21,219 bases of DNA from Patescibacteria group bacterium (lineage in GTDB: Bacteria > Patescibacteriota > Microgenomatia > UBA10105), in assembly GCA_003524845.1 (NCBI GenBank), contig DQGR01000082.1, positions 249 through 21,467 on the forward strand, read 5' to 3'. The translations under genes and the position numbers were made by a program. The number at the start of each line of letters is the position of its first letter. The stretch's first letter is position 1. This document shows positions 7,879 to 15,492 of the stretch, in pieces. A model generated the notes under the pieces. It saw nothing but the letters and a program-made list of their open reading frames with translations, was not told the DNA's origin and did not search any database.

Positions 7879-9620
7879 GGTGTAAATTCTGCGCTCGGCG
7901 TACCATTGTAAGTGGCAATCAGATAAAACAGTAATGATCCATCAGGAGCATCTACTGTATCCACAAGTCGGCTTGTCACTACGCTCCCAATTGCCAAACC
8001 GCTGGTATCAATATTTGCTCGTTTAAGCTCTGCCAGTTCGGTTTTGGTGATAATTATTGCACTCTGGGTTGCGCCGCTCGGCACACTTTCCGCCCAGTCA
8101 ACATACAAACGGCCAGGCACCATCAGTTCCCGGGTCCAATTATTTTTTTCATAGGTAATTCCGTCAAAGTATCGTACGTGACTGAATCCTTCGCTGGTAT
8201 CTGGATAATGAACCAGTTCTTTTTGCACACGTAAAGGATTCGGTTTTGTATAAAAAAGATAATAAATATATGGTGAGAAATCAGGACGAGTTACAAAAAC
8301 CTGGTTAAAGTGAATCCGTTGTTGCTGCAATTTATATACCATCTCTTTATAGCTATCACCCCAGGCCGCATATGCTTTATATGGAAACAAGACAAAGTAA
8401 CGTTCGTAAAACAAAATGAAGTTTATGATAAATGCCAGTCCGATAAAACTCCAGAAAAACAGCCGATACTGCCGACGCAAAAACTCGCTCGTTGTATAAA
8501 GGCCATAACCAATAATCAGCGGCAAAACTGGAAATACTGCAAACTGGCGAGCCGAGTGCGGCGCATCTTTGGTGAGTGAAGCTCCAATTGGTGCAAGTAA
8601 TAACCAAAGCAGCAGTATCCACCGGGATTTATGTTTAAAATAAAATATTGAAAACAACCCTAAAAGCAAAAATGGCGCCTCAAAAAGATATAGATTGCCG
8701 AAGTCAGGAATATTATGCTGCAAATTTCCTCCCCCTGAGACGAACAGGAATTCCGGAGAAAAAGCTTTTAAATAATTTTGGCCGAAATGCTCTGCCAGAA
8801 ATATATATTTATTAGCGGTTAATTTGGAAATCAACGAATTGTTGGCAATCAGCCTATTTTTTTCAATTGAATTATGTACCACGCTGGGATCATTAATTGA
8901 CAGCAGGCCGGAAATTTTTGTTTGATCAGCGGAAAATAAAGTTCGTGAATAAGTGATACCTGCAATCAGCCCAAAAAGAAGCAGGCTGATATACCCCCAT
9001 GGTTTGGCCAATAGTTTTTTGCGATAGGTGAAACAAAATACCAGAAATATGAGTGGCGTAAAAATATGGTTTCCGTGATACGTTAAAATTGAGAGCGAAA
9101 GAAATAACCCGAAGAGAATTACTAATGGTGAGCGCTGACTTACTAATACTAAAACTAGCCAGGCCAGGCTGACCCAGAAAACTGCCAGGTTCGCCTCAGA
9201 TGCCACGCGCGAAAAAAATACATGCCACGGTGAAATTGCCATGAGCAGCGCAACCAATAATCCAATCTTCCGGTTAAACAATTTACTGGCTATCGCAAAG
9301 GTTATGGCAATAGTTACCACACCAGCAAGTACGGAAGGTAATCGAATTGCCCATTCGTTCAAACCAAAAATTGCCACAAATGGAATACTGACATACGCAT
9401 ACGCCGGCAGCTTCCAGTCACCAAAAGACTGTAAGGAAAGCGGTAAGAATTTTCCGTATTCATCCCGGCCGGTTTTTAAAAGCGAATAAGCAGTGAAACC
9501 CAACGCTGCCTCATCGCGGTTAAGTCCCGGCGGGACTGCACCGAGTTGAACAAGTCGCAGGATCAGTGCGCCAAAAATGATGATTACCAAAAATAGTAAT
9601 GTAGTCCTATTCGATTTCAT
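7875..9620 (-). CDS. GT-C membrane glycosyltransferase, PMT/ArnT-like (array gene D)
   Basis: A 581-residue paralog, the longest of the array. From the ATG at 9620 the acidic pair is D36-E37 (NRDEAALGF), followed by D68-W69-K70, SPWH in ISPWHVFFSR, and PHSAR with both conserved His and Arg. The C-terminal domain starts AWGDSYKEMV and has an insertion after LYVDWAESVP relative to its neighbours, ending in DGSLLFYLI plus an extra tail. The chosen start overlaps the end of gene C by 14 bp. An in-frame ATG at 9644 would add eight residues but none of the hydrophobic core. No Shine-Dalgarno is visible for either start, so translation probably depends on coupling to gene C. Confidence 0.85.
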   Translation of the reverse strand: MKSNRTTLLFLVIIIFGALILRLVQLGAVPPGLNRDEAALGFTAYSLLKTGRDEYGKFLPLSLQSFGDWKLPAYAYVSIPFVAIFGLNEWAIRLPSVLAGVVTIAITFAIASKLFNRKIGLLVALLMAISPWHVFFSRVASEANLAVFWVSLAWLVLVLVSQRSPLVILFGLFLSLSILTYHGNHIFTPLIFLVFCFTYRKKLLAKPWGYISLLLFGLIAGITYSRTLFSADQTKISGLLSINDPSVVHNSIEKNRLIANNSLISKLTANKYIFLAEHFGQNYLKAFSPEFLFVSGGGNLQHNIPDFGNLYLFEAPFLLLGLFSIFYFKHKSRWILLLWLLLAPIGASLTKDAPHSARQFAVFPVLPLIIGYGLYTTSEFLRRQYRLFFWSFIGLAFIINFILFYERYFVLFPYKAYAAWGDSYKEMVYKLQQQRIHFNQVFVTRPDFSPYIYYLFYTKPNPLRVQKELVHYPDTSEGFSHVRYFDGITYEKNNWTRELMVPGRLYVDWAESVPSGATQSAIIITKTELAELKRANIDTSGLAIGSVVTSRLVDTVDAPDGSLLFYLIATYNGTPSAEFTP

Positions 9621-11265
9621 AAATTCGAAATGCGATAGCTCCATTTGGATAATAAATCTGTTTTTTCTCCCGGGCAGAACTGCCAGCCATTTCTTCTGGA
9701 GTAAGCACTAATAATGAATGGGCTGGCAATTTCACACCATCTTTTTCCCAGGCAAAATGACGCGGAAAGCGGTATTTACCCACCTGGTTTACGTGCTCAA
9801 ACCCGAATTCATCAGTTACGAAATTACGATCAATAGCGTCTATTGCTTCACTCGGCGGCATCTGGTAATGATATAGCAAAAATATATATGGCACGCTAGT
9901 CTTGGCTGAAATCGCAATTACTTTGTACTGGTCCTCTTCTGATTTTAAGTAGCGGTATAGTTCTTGGTACCCAAAATGCCACCGGTCAGCGTGCTGCTTT
10001 GGCAACACCTGTGTGTACTGATAAAAAAAATTGCTGAAACTGAAAAGATAGCCAGCACTTAGTGCCGTAACTAAAAAAAAGCTGATAGATGATTTATTAA
10101 ATTTATTAATTAGCGCCATTATTCCCAATGCAGTCAAAATACTAAACGGCACCACCATCGTAAACGTGCGATTACTCGCCGGAGTCACAAAAGTTAATGC
10201 TGCCGGCAATACTGAAACCGCAATCCAGAATAAGAGTAAGGATCGAATCCGTTTGTGTTTCATCACTAGTTCCCGTATTCCAATTAGTAGTAATGGGGCT
10301 TCAACGAGATACAAAATGCCCATGTTCGGAATTTGAAATGGCAGTTGTTTATCTCCGGTTAGAAATAAAAACCTGCCGTCAAAATACTGAAAAAATCTCC
10401 GCACAATGTCAATTACATAATGATATGGTTTATTATGGAAAAACTGCGCCATTAACGGAAGCATTTCATTTCCATCCTGGGCAATTAGATCCCATACGGT
10501 GAGCGCGACTCCCTGATCATAAAAAACACTGACTGTTTTAGCTCGGCCAAACAATACGTCAGGCTGATTTAGTAAGGCAAATCCAAGCGGTAACAAAAGT
10601 GCGAACGCCGCAATAACTGGAACCGCCAACCGGGTCTTTGCCGCCAGGATTTGTTTGCGAAAAGAGATAAACAAAAAAAGTAAAATTAATGGCACAATAA
10701 GACGCCCGGCATAATACGAGTAAATTACAAGAGCCCAGGAAACTGCGCTGACAATCCACCACTTTTTAACCGTTAAACCCTTAAAAAAAGCAAGGAGCGC
10801 CAAGAGCAGGAAAAACAATTCACCACTTACCAGCATGGCAGCTCGGCTTTGCACTATATGCCAGGGAGAAATAGTCAAAATTCCGGCTGCCACAAGTGCC
10901 ACTGCCGAATCTTTACATAACAATTTTGTCAGTAAGTAAGTAAGTAGAACTGAGCCAATGCCAAACAAGGCAGAACTTATACGAATTCCATATTCATTTA
11001 ATCCAAATACGGCAATAGTGGGTACCATAAAATAAGTGGGCAAAGGTGGTTTCCAATCGCCAAAAGAACGAAAAGACACAGGCAACCAGGTTCCGTATTC
11101 ATCCAGACCCGTGGTTAACACTGAGTACGCGTTATACCCCTGCGCCACTTCATCCGAATACAACGCCGGTGGATACGTATCAAGTTTTATGACTCTAAGC
11201 AAAGAGGCAATAATAGTTATAATAAGGAGTGCTAATTTTTCGGTTTTAAAATGCTTCCGTTTCAT
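9607..11265 (-). CDS. GT-C membrane glycosyltransferase, PMT/ArnT-like (array gene C)
   Basis: A 552-residue paralog from ATG 11265 (MKRKHFKTEK); an in-frame ATG at 11277 would add four residues. From 11265 the acidic pair is D38-E39 (YSDEVAQGYNAY), followed by D70-W71-K72, SPWH in ISPWHIVQSR, and the conserved Arg in ASNRTF without the usual His. The C-terminal domain begins RWHFGYQELY and includes QVGKYRF and NGAIAFRIY. It overlaps the end of the shortened gene B by 20 bp and gene D by 14 bp. The overlaps place it firmly inside one polycistronic message. Acceptor and donor are not predictable from the sequence. Confidence 0.86.
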   Translation of the reverse strand: MKRKHFKTEKLALLIITIIASLLRVIKLDTYPPALYSDEVAQGYNAYSVLTTGLDEYGTWLPVSFRSFGDWKPPLPTYFMVPTIAVFGLNEYGIRISSALFGIGSVLLTYLLTKLLCKDSAVALVAAGILTISPWHIVQSRAAMLVSGELFFLLLALLAFFKGLTVKKWWIVSAVSWALVIYSYYAGRLIVPLILLFLFISFRKQILAAKTRLAVPVIAAFALLLPLGFALLNQPDVLFGRAKTVSVFYDQGVALTVWDLIAQDGNEMLPLMAQFFHNKPYHYVIDIVRRFFQYFDGRFLFLTGDKQLPFQIPNMGILYLVEAPLLLIGIRELVMKHKRIRSLLLFWIAVSVLPAALTFVTPASNRTFTMVVPFSILTALGIMALINKFNKSSISFFLVTALSAGYLFSFSNFFYQYTQVLPKQHADRWHFGYQELYRYLKSEEDQYKVIAISAKTSVPYIFLLYHYQMPPSEAIDAIDRNFVTDEFGFEHVNQVGKYRFPRHFAWEKDGVKLPAHSLLVLTPEEMAGSSAREKKQIYYPNGAIAFRIYEIE

Positions 11266-12163
11266 ACAGTCGTTCATTTTTTATGCGATTACTGTAATGA
11301 ATCATATACCAGTGGAAAAAAAGAACTTGTTCGTACATGAAAAAAATAATCAGGACAGTAAGGATTGTTTTTATAAATAAATTTCCGGATTTAAATCGTT
11401 GATAGAAAAACAAACTTCCATAAGCCAATATCAAAGTGAGGTAAGGGGTAATTAAGAAATATTCCTGCTGCTCTGGAAACATCGGGTTGCTTGCCGCAAT
11501 CACCCAGATAATTATAAAAGGAATTAGCCAGCGAATATAAGCAAAATTAAAATTCTTAACTAAATAAAACAAGCCGGCAATAAATAATGGAAGGGTGCTT
11601 ACTAAGAGCACGCCGAAAGTTCTGAATCCTCCGGCCCAATAAGAATCATCGTGGAAAAACAGATAATCTACTGAAATTAACTTAAATAGATTATGCAGAA
11701 ATTCATAGAGCGTCAACTTAATCGTAAAATTACCAAACAACCGGAAAGAAGGATAGACTAAATAAAAACCAATAAGAGTAGGTAAACTGATTGCCAATTT
11801 CAGGATGGTTTTTTTAGTAAAAAGTGTTACCAGTAAACCCGCAAGCAGCACGGATAATCCCACCATTGCCGGCGAATAAACCCGGCTTTGCTCAATATGC
11901 CAAGGATTTATTGCCAGAAAAAAACCGGTTAAGAGTGCAAGTTTTCTTTCATGGGTCAGTTTATGAATAATGAGAATCGTCAGAATAACTGATAGAATAC
12001 TCGCGCACGCGGTTGGAAGACGAAGCCAGAATGAATCTGCTCCTCCGGGCGGTAATATCCCTAGTAGCCAGATTCGGCTTAGTATTAAAGAAACAGTGGT
12101 GAAGATTATCAAGACTAATGTTGCTCTTGACATCAGACCAAAAGAGTTTTTGAGATTTGTCAT
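11246..12163 (-). CDS. shortened GT-C paralog lacking the catalytic loop (array gene B)
   Basis: A 305-residue membrane protein recognisably related to its neighbours. It keeps the first helix ending in LLGILPPG, then RLPTA, then NPWHIEQSR and a core of hydrophobic helices. It differs in three ways. About 53 residues between ILPP and RLPTA are missing, including the DE pair and the DYK motif. The Arg of the PHxxR motif is gone. The whole C-terminal soluble domain of about 115-130 residues is absent, and the protein ends just after FHWYMIHY. The frame is intact. Translation is coupled to gene A through a TAATG stop-start junction at 12161-12165; an upstream in-frame ATG at 12181 is less likely. 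It is probably not an active transferase on its own. A partner or regulatory role is an inference. Confidence 0.8.
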   Translation of the reverse strand: MTNLKNSFGLMSRATLVLIIFTTVSLILSRIWLLGILPPGGADSFWLRLPTACASILSVILTILIIHKLTHERKLALLTGFFLAINPWHIEQSRVYSPAMVGLSVLLAGLLVTLFTKKTILKLAISLPTLIGFYLVYPSFRLFGNFTIKLTLYEFLHNLFKLISVDYLFFHDDSYWAGGFRTFGVLLVSTLPLFIAGLFYLVKNFNFAYIRWLIPFIIIWVIAASNPMFPEQQEYFLITPYLTLILAYGSLFFYQRFKSGNLFIKTILTVLIIFFMYEQVLFFHWYMIHYSNRIKNERLYETEAF

Positions 12164-13797
12164 TATCCTGGCACGATCCAAATTGCATCCTGACCGTTTA
12201 AGTATTTAATGCGCTCTACAGGAACTGCATGGGTGGGAAAATCAGTCGGCAAACCAATAAACAGCCGCCGGGAAGTTTTTTCCTGATCATAGTCAAACCG
12301 GCGGAAATAATACTTGTCAAAATGGTTTCCCTGCTCTGCCCATCCTCCAGAGACTGTCCCGCCTTCAGATAAATAACGAGCTGGGTCATATTTTAAATAA
12401 TAGAGAAAAAAGACGTGTGGTTGCTCGAGTTCGGTTGAAACAATGATTTGATCGAAGTTTTCTTTAATGCTTTCCGCAAATTGCGCTGCTTCACGTCTCC
12501 CATATTGCCAGCCGCGCGATGTATCTTTGGCAAAATGCACAAAATACTGGTGCAGAAAAAATGAAATATTTATGACGTACAACAAAATAAGTACACCAAC
12601 AAATACCTGTCTCAGAAGCAGTCGTCGTTTAAATCGAGAATATAAGGTAACGGACGCCCAGGCAATTACCATCTGAAATACTGGCAGCATGATTTCTGTC
12701 CGTAGTGCGTGGGGTACGTCCCTCGTTACCGCTGCCGGAATTGGCGCTAGCAAAAACCAAAGTATCAGCAGTAAGGTAATTTTCCGGTTAGCGTTTCGCA
12801 GCAAAAAGTACCAGCCAAGTAATAATAAAGGTAAATCAATAAAATACAAAATGCCCATTTCCGAAACATGATGGCGGACATAATCATTCGTAAATAGCCA
12901 GAAACTTGGATCAAAGTGTACAAGGTAATTTTTTAAAATTAATAAGCCATAAAATACGTACTGGTTATGAAATAATTTGCCAATAGATCCCGTGTTAGCC
13001 AGTTGATCATCAGATAACCACGTGCCATAATTTACTTTACGCGCCGCCATTTCCTGAGTTAATGCCGGAGTGAAAATACTCGTGCCCTGAAAACGCATCT
13101 GACCTTCAATAGATGTCACAATTGGAATAAGCCGCACTAGAAATAAAAAGGTAATAACCGCCGATGCTATTGCATATTTTTTTTGTTGCCAGATATCCTT
13201 CCAGAAAAGAAGCAATAAACCAAACCCAAATAAAGGTACAAATACGCGGGCATTATGATAGAGAAATAAATTTAAACCAAAAAACAACGCAGCAATCGGC
13301 AAGTACATGCCTTTTTTGCGGCCCAGAAGAAACGCCCAAGTACCTGCAGTCATGAAAAAAATCGTACTGTTAGTCTCAAGTGCGAGTCGCGAAAATCCGA
13401 CATGCCACGGAGAAACGGCGAGAAAAAACGCAGTCAGTAACGCCACCGGTTGACTGGCAAACAGCGCATACGTCATACCATAGGTGGTTACTATGGCTAA
13501 CGCACCAAGCAATGCTGCGGGAAATCGCACGGCAAAATCGTTCCAACCCCAGACTGCAATTGAAACCGTAGTTAAATACGTATACAGTGGCGGTTTATAA
13601 TCATCAATTGAACGGAAAGTCAGCGGCAACCAGTTACCGTATTGGTCGCGTCCGGTTTTGAGAATTGAATTGGCGTCATACCCAGTGGCTACTTCATCCC
13701 ACTCAAGACTTGGTGGCAGTGTGGCGAGCCGATAAAAACGTAAAAAGACCGCTACCGCAAGTATTATTAACAGGATTACCAGTGTTCGCTTTTGCAT
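12163..13797 (-). CDS. GT-C membrane glycosyltransferase, PMT/ArnT-like (array gene A)
   Basis: A 544-residue paralog and the first GT-C gene of transcription unit 1, 17 bp after the GT2 gene. It has the acidic pair D34-E35 (EWDEVATGYDAN), D66-Y67-K68, SPWH in VSPWHVGFSR, HNARV in a central loop, and PHALR with the conserved His and Arg. The C-terminal domain starts GWQYGRREAA and contains QPHVFFLYYL, FDKYYFRR, LFIGLPTDFP and the short end NGQDAIWIV. It agrees best with the shared pattern and is a good reference for comparing the others. Its stop overlaps the start of gene B by one base. Confidence 0.88.
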   Translation of the reverse strand: MQKRTLVILLIILAVAVFLRFYRLATLPPSLEWDEVATGYDANSILKTGRDQYGNWLPLTFRSIDDYKPPLYTYLTTVSIAVWGWNDFAVRFPAALLGALAIVTTYGMTYALFASQPVALLTAFFLAVSPWHVGFSRLALETNSTIFFMTAGTWAFLLGRKKGMYLPIAALFFGLNLFLYHNARVFVPLFGFGLLLLFWKDIWQQKKYAIASAVITFLFLVRLIPIVTSIEGQMRFQGTSIFTPALTQEMAARKVNYGTWLSDDQLANTGSIGKLFHNQYVFYGLLILKNYLVHFDPSFWLFTNDYVRHHVSEMGILYFIDLPLLLLGWYFLLRNANRKITLLLILWFLLAPIPAAVTRDVPHALRTEIMLPVFQMVIAWASVTLYSRFKRRLLLRQVFVGVLILLYVINISFFLHQYFVHFAKDTSRGWQYGRREAAQFAESIKENFDQIIVSTELEQPHVFFLYYLKYDPARYLSEGGTVSGGWAEQGNHFDKYYFRRFDYDQEKTSRRLFIGLPTDFPTHAVPVERIKYLNGQDAIWIVPG

Positions 13798-13814
13798 GTG
13801 AATGCTATTTGTAA

Positions 13815-14729
13815 CTACTTTGAAAAAACAGATAAAACCTGCGCGTCTGTCCGGGTGAATAATTTTTGTGCTTTTCGTCGCGCTTCCATAATTTTTGGCA
13901 ATTTACGTAGTGCCTCAAGTAGTCCCCGTACAAACACCCCCTCACCGGTAAATAGACTTCGTAATAAATGATACGGCAACCACATGAAGTGGTTTAGGTA
14001 ATAATTGCGGTCGGTGATATTTTTCCAGACAAATAAAATTTGGTTGCGGTAGCTGATAATTTTAATTTGGGTAGATGAGAAACTTTTGGCTATACTTCCT
14101 TCCTCATGACTATGAGTTACTACATTTTTCGACTCAAAGACTACCTCAAAACCTGATTTAAGTGCCCGGTACGATAAGTCTATATCCTCCCAGTAAAACG
14201 GGTCAAATACCTCATCCATACCACCCAGCTGCTCCCAGATGTGTTTGCGAAACGCACTGCTGCCGCCGCTCGCCCAGAGTGTATTGCTTTGATTAATCTC
14301 TCCCCGCCCGTGAGCTAAAAATCCGCGTTCAAACCTACCAATACCTCTACCTCGTTCAATTATTCTTTCGCCTTCGATTGATTTATCCAGGCATCCGATC
14401 GCAAATAGTTGTTCATTGTGTTTAAAATTTTCAAGAATCGGAGTGAGAAACCCTTTTTCTGGAACTGCGTCAGAGTTCAAGAGAAATACAATATCTCCCT
14501 TTGCTGCCCGCACACCTAAATTTACTGAAGTGGCAAACCCGTGATTCTGCACTTTTTCAATGAGCTTAATTTTTGGAAAGTTTTTTTTGAGAAACTCCAC
14601 ACTCCCATCAGTTGAACTATCGTCAACGATAATAATTTCTGTTTGCGGCGCTACTGCAAGTACTTTTGGCAGATTTTTAACCAGCAGTGCCTTACCGTTG
14701 TAGTTTGGAATGACAATTGAAACAGTCAT
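13815..14729 (-). CDS. family 2 glycosyltransferase (rhamnosyltransferase-like)
   Basis: A 304-residue cytoplasmic glycosyltransferase of the GT-A fold. It starts MTVSIVIPNYNG and shows IIIVDDSSTDGS (D36, D37; nucleotide binding), LLNSDAVP (N85-S86-D87, the DxD-equivalent metal site), FYWEDIDLSYR (E181-D182, the likely catalytic base region) and THSHEEGS (H206, H208). This motif set is typical of WbbL-like rhamnosyl- and related transferases, which add one sugar from a nucleotide donor to a lipid-linked acceptor; the sugar itself is not certain. The ATG at 14729 is preferred over the upstream one at 14756 because it opens the conserved first strand and lies 6 nt behind an extended -10 box. 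It probably leads the operon containing GT-C genes A-E. Confidence 0.88.
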   Translation of the reverse strand: MTVSIVIPNYNGKALLVKNLPKVLAVAPQTEIIIVDDSSTDGSVEFLKKNFPKIKLIEKVQNHGFATSVNLGVRAAKGDIVFLLNSDAVPEKGFLTPILENFKHNEQLFAIGCLDKSIEGERIIERGRGIGRFERGFLAHGRGEINQSNTLWASGGSSAFRKHIWEQLGGMDEVFDPFYWEDIDLSYRALKSGFEVVFESKNVVTHSHEEGSIAKSFSSTQIKIISYRNQILFVWKNITDRNYYLNHFMWLPYHLLRSLFTGEGVFVRGLLEALRKLPKIMEARRKAQKLFTRTDAQVLSVFSK

Positions 14730-14735
14730 GCATCT

Positions 14736-14744
14736 ATTGTAACA
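14736..14744 (-). promoter_or_regulatory. extended -10 promoter of the GT2/array operon, leaderless type
   Basis: The minus strand reads TGTTACAAT with TACAAT at 14736-14741, then 6 nt, then ATG at 14729. Box and spacing match the promoters of gene F and the DUF2130 gene. Confidence 0.6.
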
Positions 14745-14747
14745 ATT

Positions 14748-14766
14748 TCTCACCATTTTAGTGAGA
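14748..14766. promoter_or_regulatory. small inverted repeat upstream of the GT2 -10 box
   Basis: TCTCAC at 14748-14753 and GTGAGA at 14761-14766 are perfect inverted copies separated by 7 nt. They lie where the -35 region of the GT2 promoter would be, in the divergent spacer. This could be an operator, but a 6-bp arm can also arise by chance. Confidence 0.25.
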
Positions 14767-14780
14767 TGCGATACACGGGA

Positions 14781-14808
14781 TTGACAGACCTCCGTATTAG
14801 TGTAGACT
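14781..14808 (+). promoter_or_regulatory. putative sigma70-type promoter for the methyltransferase gene
   Basis: A perfect TTGACA at 14781-14786 is followed after 16 nt by TAGACT (14803-14808), a 4/6 match to TATAAT. Transcription would begin near 14815 and leave a leader of about 120 nt before ATG 14938. Another TATAAT at 14828-14833 lacks a convincing -35. Confidence 0.35.
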
Positions 14809-14926
14809 TAAATATGTAGACAGAAATTATAATTATGTTTACTCAATACCCGATTAATTTAGTTGGTGTTATGGTATCAGCTGACCTCAATTGTGGTAGC
14901 TGCGCTCGTATTAGGGTTGCTTGCTT

Positions 14927-14931
14927 AAAGG
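14927..14931 (+). promoter_or_regulatory. Shine-Dalgarno of the methyltransferase gene
   Basis: AAAGG lies 6 nt before ATG 14938. It is the only well-placed Shine-Dalgarno-like site I found at a start codon in the window. Confidence 0.5.
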
Positions 14932-14937
14932 CTGGTT

Positions 14938-15384
14938 ATGACTAAATTACAAAGCGATTCGATTCTCGTAGTTTTACTTCAAATAAGCACAATCGGGTTT
15001 ATTATTATTTCCGGTCCCGGCTTGCCAGTTAATCCGGTGTTTTACGTTCCGCTTCTCGCCGCAATTGGCCTTATCGCCTGGGCAGTCTGGGAACTGTATC
15101 AAAATAGTCTATTTTCGTTAAAAGCCAAAGTTAGAAAAGGCGCCCGGCTCGTCACCACCGGTCCATACCAATACATTCGTAACCCTATGTACACCGGGTA
15201 CTTGCTGTTCGCGCTCAGCCTGGTACTTGACTACTTTTCCTGGTTCCGCCTCATGCTCTGGCTGATCCTGGCTTCAACTATTTTTCTCCAGGTTTCAGTT
15301 GAAGAGCAATCACTGCATGAACACTTTCCTGATTACGCCAAATACAAACGCAAAACCAAAAGCCTGTTCCCCTTTTTATATTAG
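14938..15384 (+). CDS. isoprenylcysteine carboxyl methyltransferase-family membrane protein
   Basis: A 148-residue protein with hydrophobic segments near 8-25, 33-51, 88-99 and 103-120. The motif GPYQYIRNPMYTG (75-87), followed by E122-E123 and a tail with F130, Y133 and Y136, is the hallmark of the ICMT/PEMT family of SAM-dependent integral-membrane methyltransferases. In bacteria these act on lipids, isoprenoids or unknown membrane substrates; since protein prenylation is not expected here, the eukaryotic reaction should not be assumed. A leader of about 120 nt and an AAAGG site set it apart from the leaderless genes nearby. Its function in this region is unknown. Confidence 0.85.
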   Translation: MTKLQSDSILVVLLQISTIGFIIISGPGLPVNPVFYVPLLAAIGLIAWAVWELYQNSLFSLKAKVRKGARLVTTGPYQYIRNPMYTGYLLFALSLVLDYFSWFRLMLWLILASTIFLQVSVEEQSLHEHFPDYAKYKRKTKSLFPFLY

Positions 15385-15402
15385 CTGCTCTCCATTCTGC
15401 TT

Positions 15403-15467
15403 GTCATTGCGAGAATCCCGACTACCATTTTAAAATATAAATGACTGTCGGGAGACGAAGCAATCCC
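15403..15467. repeat. GTCATTGCGAG-type intergenic palindromic repeat
   Basis: It begins GTCATTGCGAG (15403-15413) and ends GACGAAGCAATCCC (15454-15467), the two ends of a repeat pattern common between bacterial genes. An inner inverted pair TCCCGAC (15416-15422) and GTCGGGA (15447-15453) encloses an AT-rich loop of 24 nt. The element ends about 12 bp before the -10 box of the next gene. Confidence 0.5.
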
Positions 15468-15478
15468 ACTGACCAGTG

Positions 15479-15484
15479 TATAAT
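15479..15484 (+). promoter_or_regulatory. -10 box of the GNAT gene, near-leaderless
   Basis: A perfect TATAAT ends 8 nt before ATG 15493. No -35 match is visible. The predicted transcript starts at or within one or two bases of the start codon. Confidence 0.5.
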
Positions 15485-15492
15485 TGTTGGTA

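Noticed and set aside
11246..12163. Gene B as a frameshifted full-length gene
   Set aside because: It aligns with its paralogs in a single frame from the first helix to its stop, with whole segments missing rather than displaced into another frame.
64..13797. Array as an assembly artefact of repeated sequence
   Set aside because: The copies differ throughout, including junctions, lengths and motif residues; no long identical stretches were seen.
14835..14945. 36-residue ORF overlapping the methyltransferase start
   Set aside because: It has no Shine-Dalgarno, its ATG is only 1 nt after the TATAAT-like box, and the better hydrophobic frame is a different one. Kept only as part of a low-interest finding.
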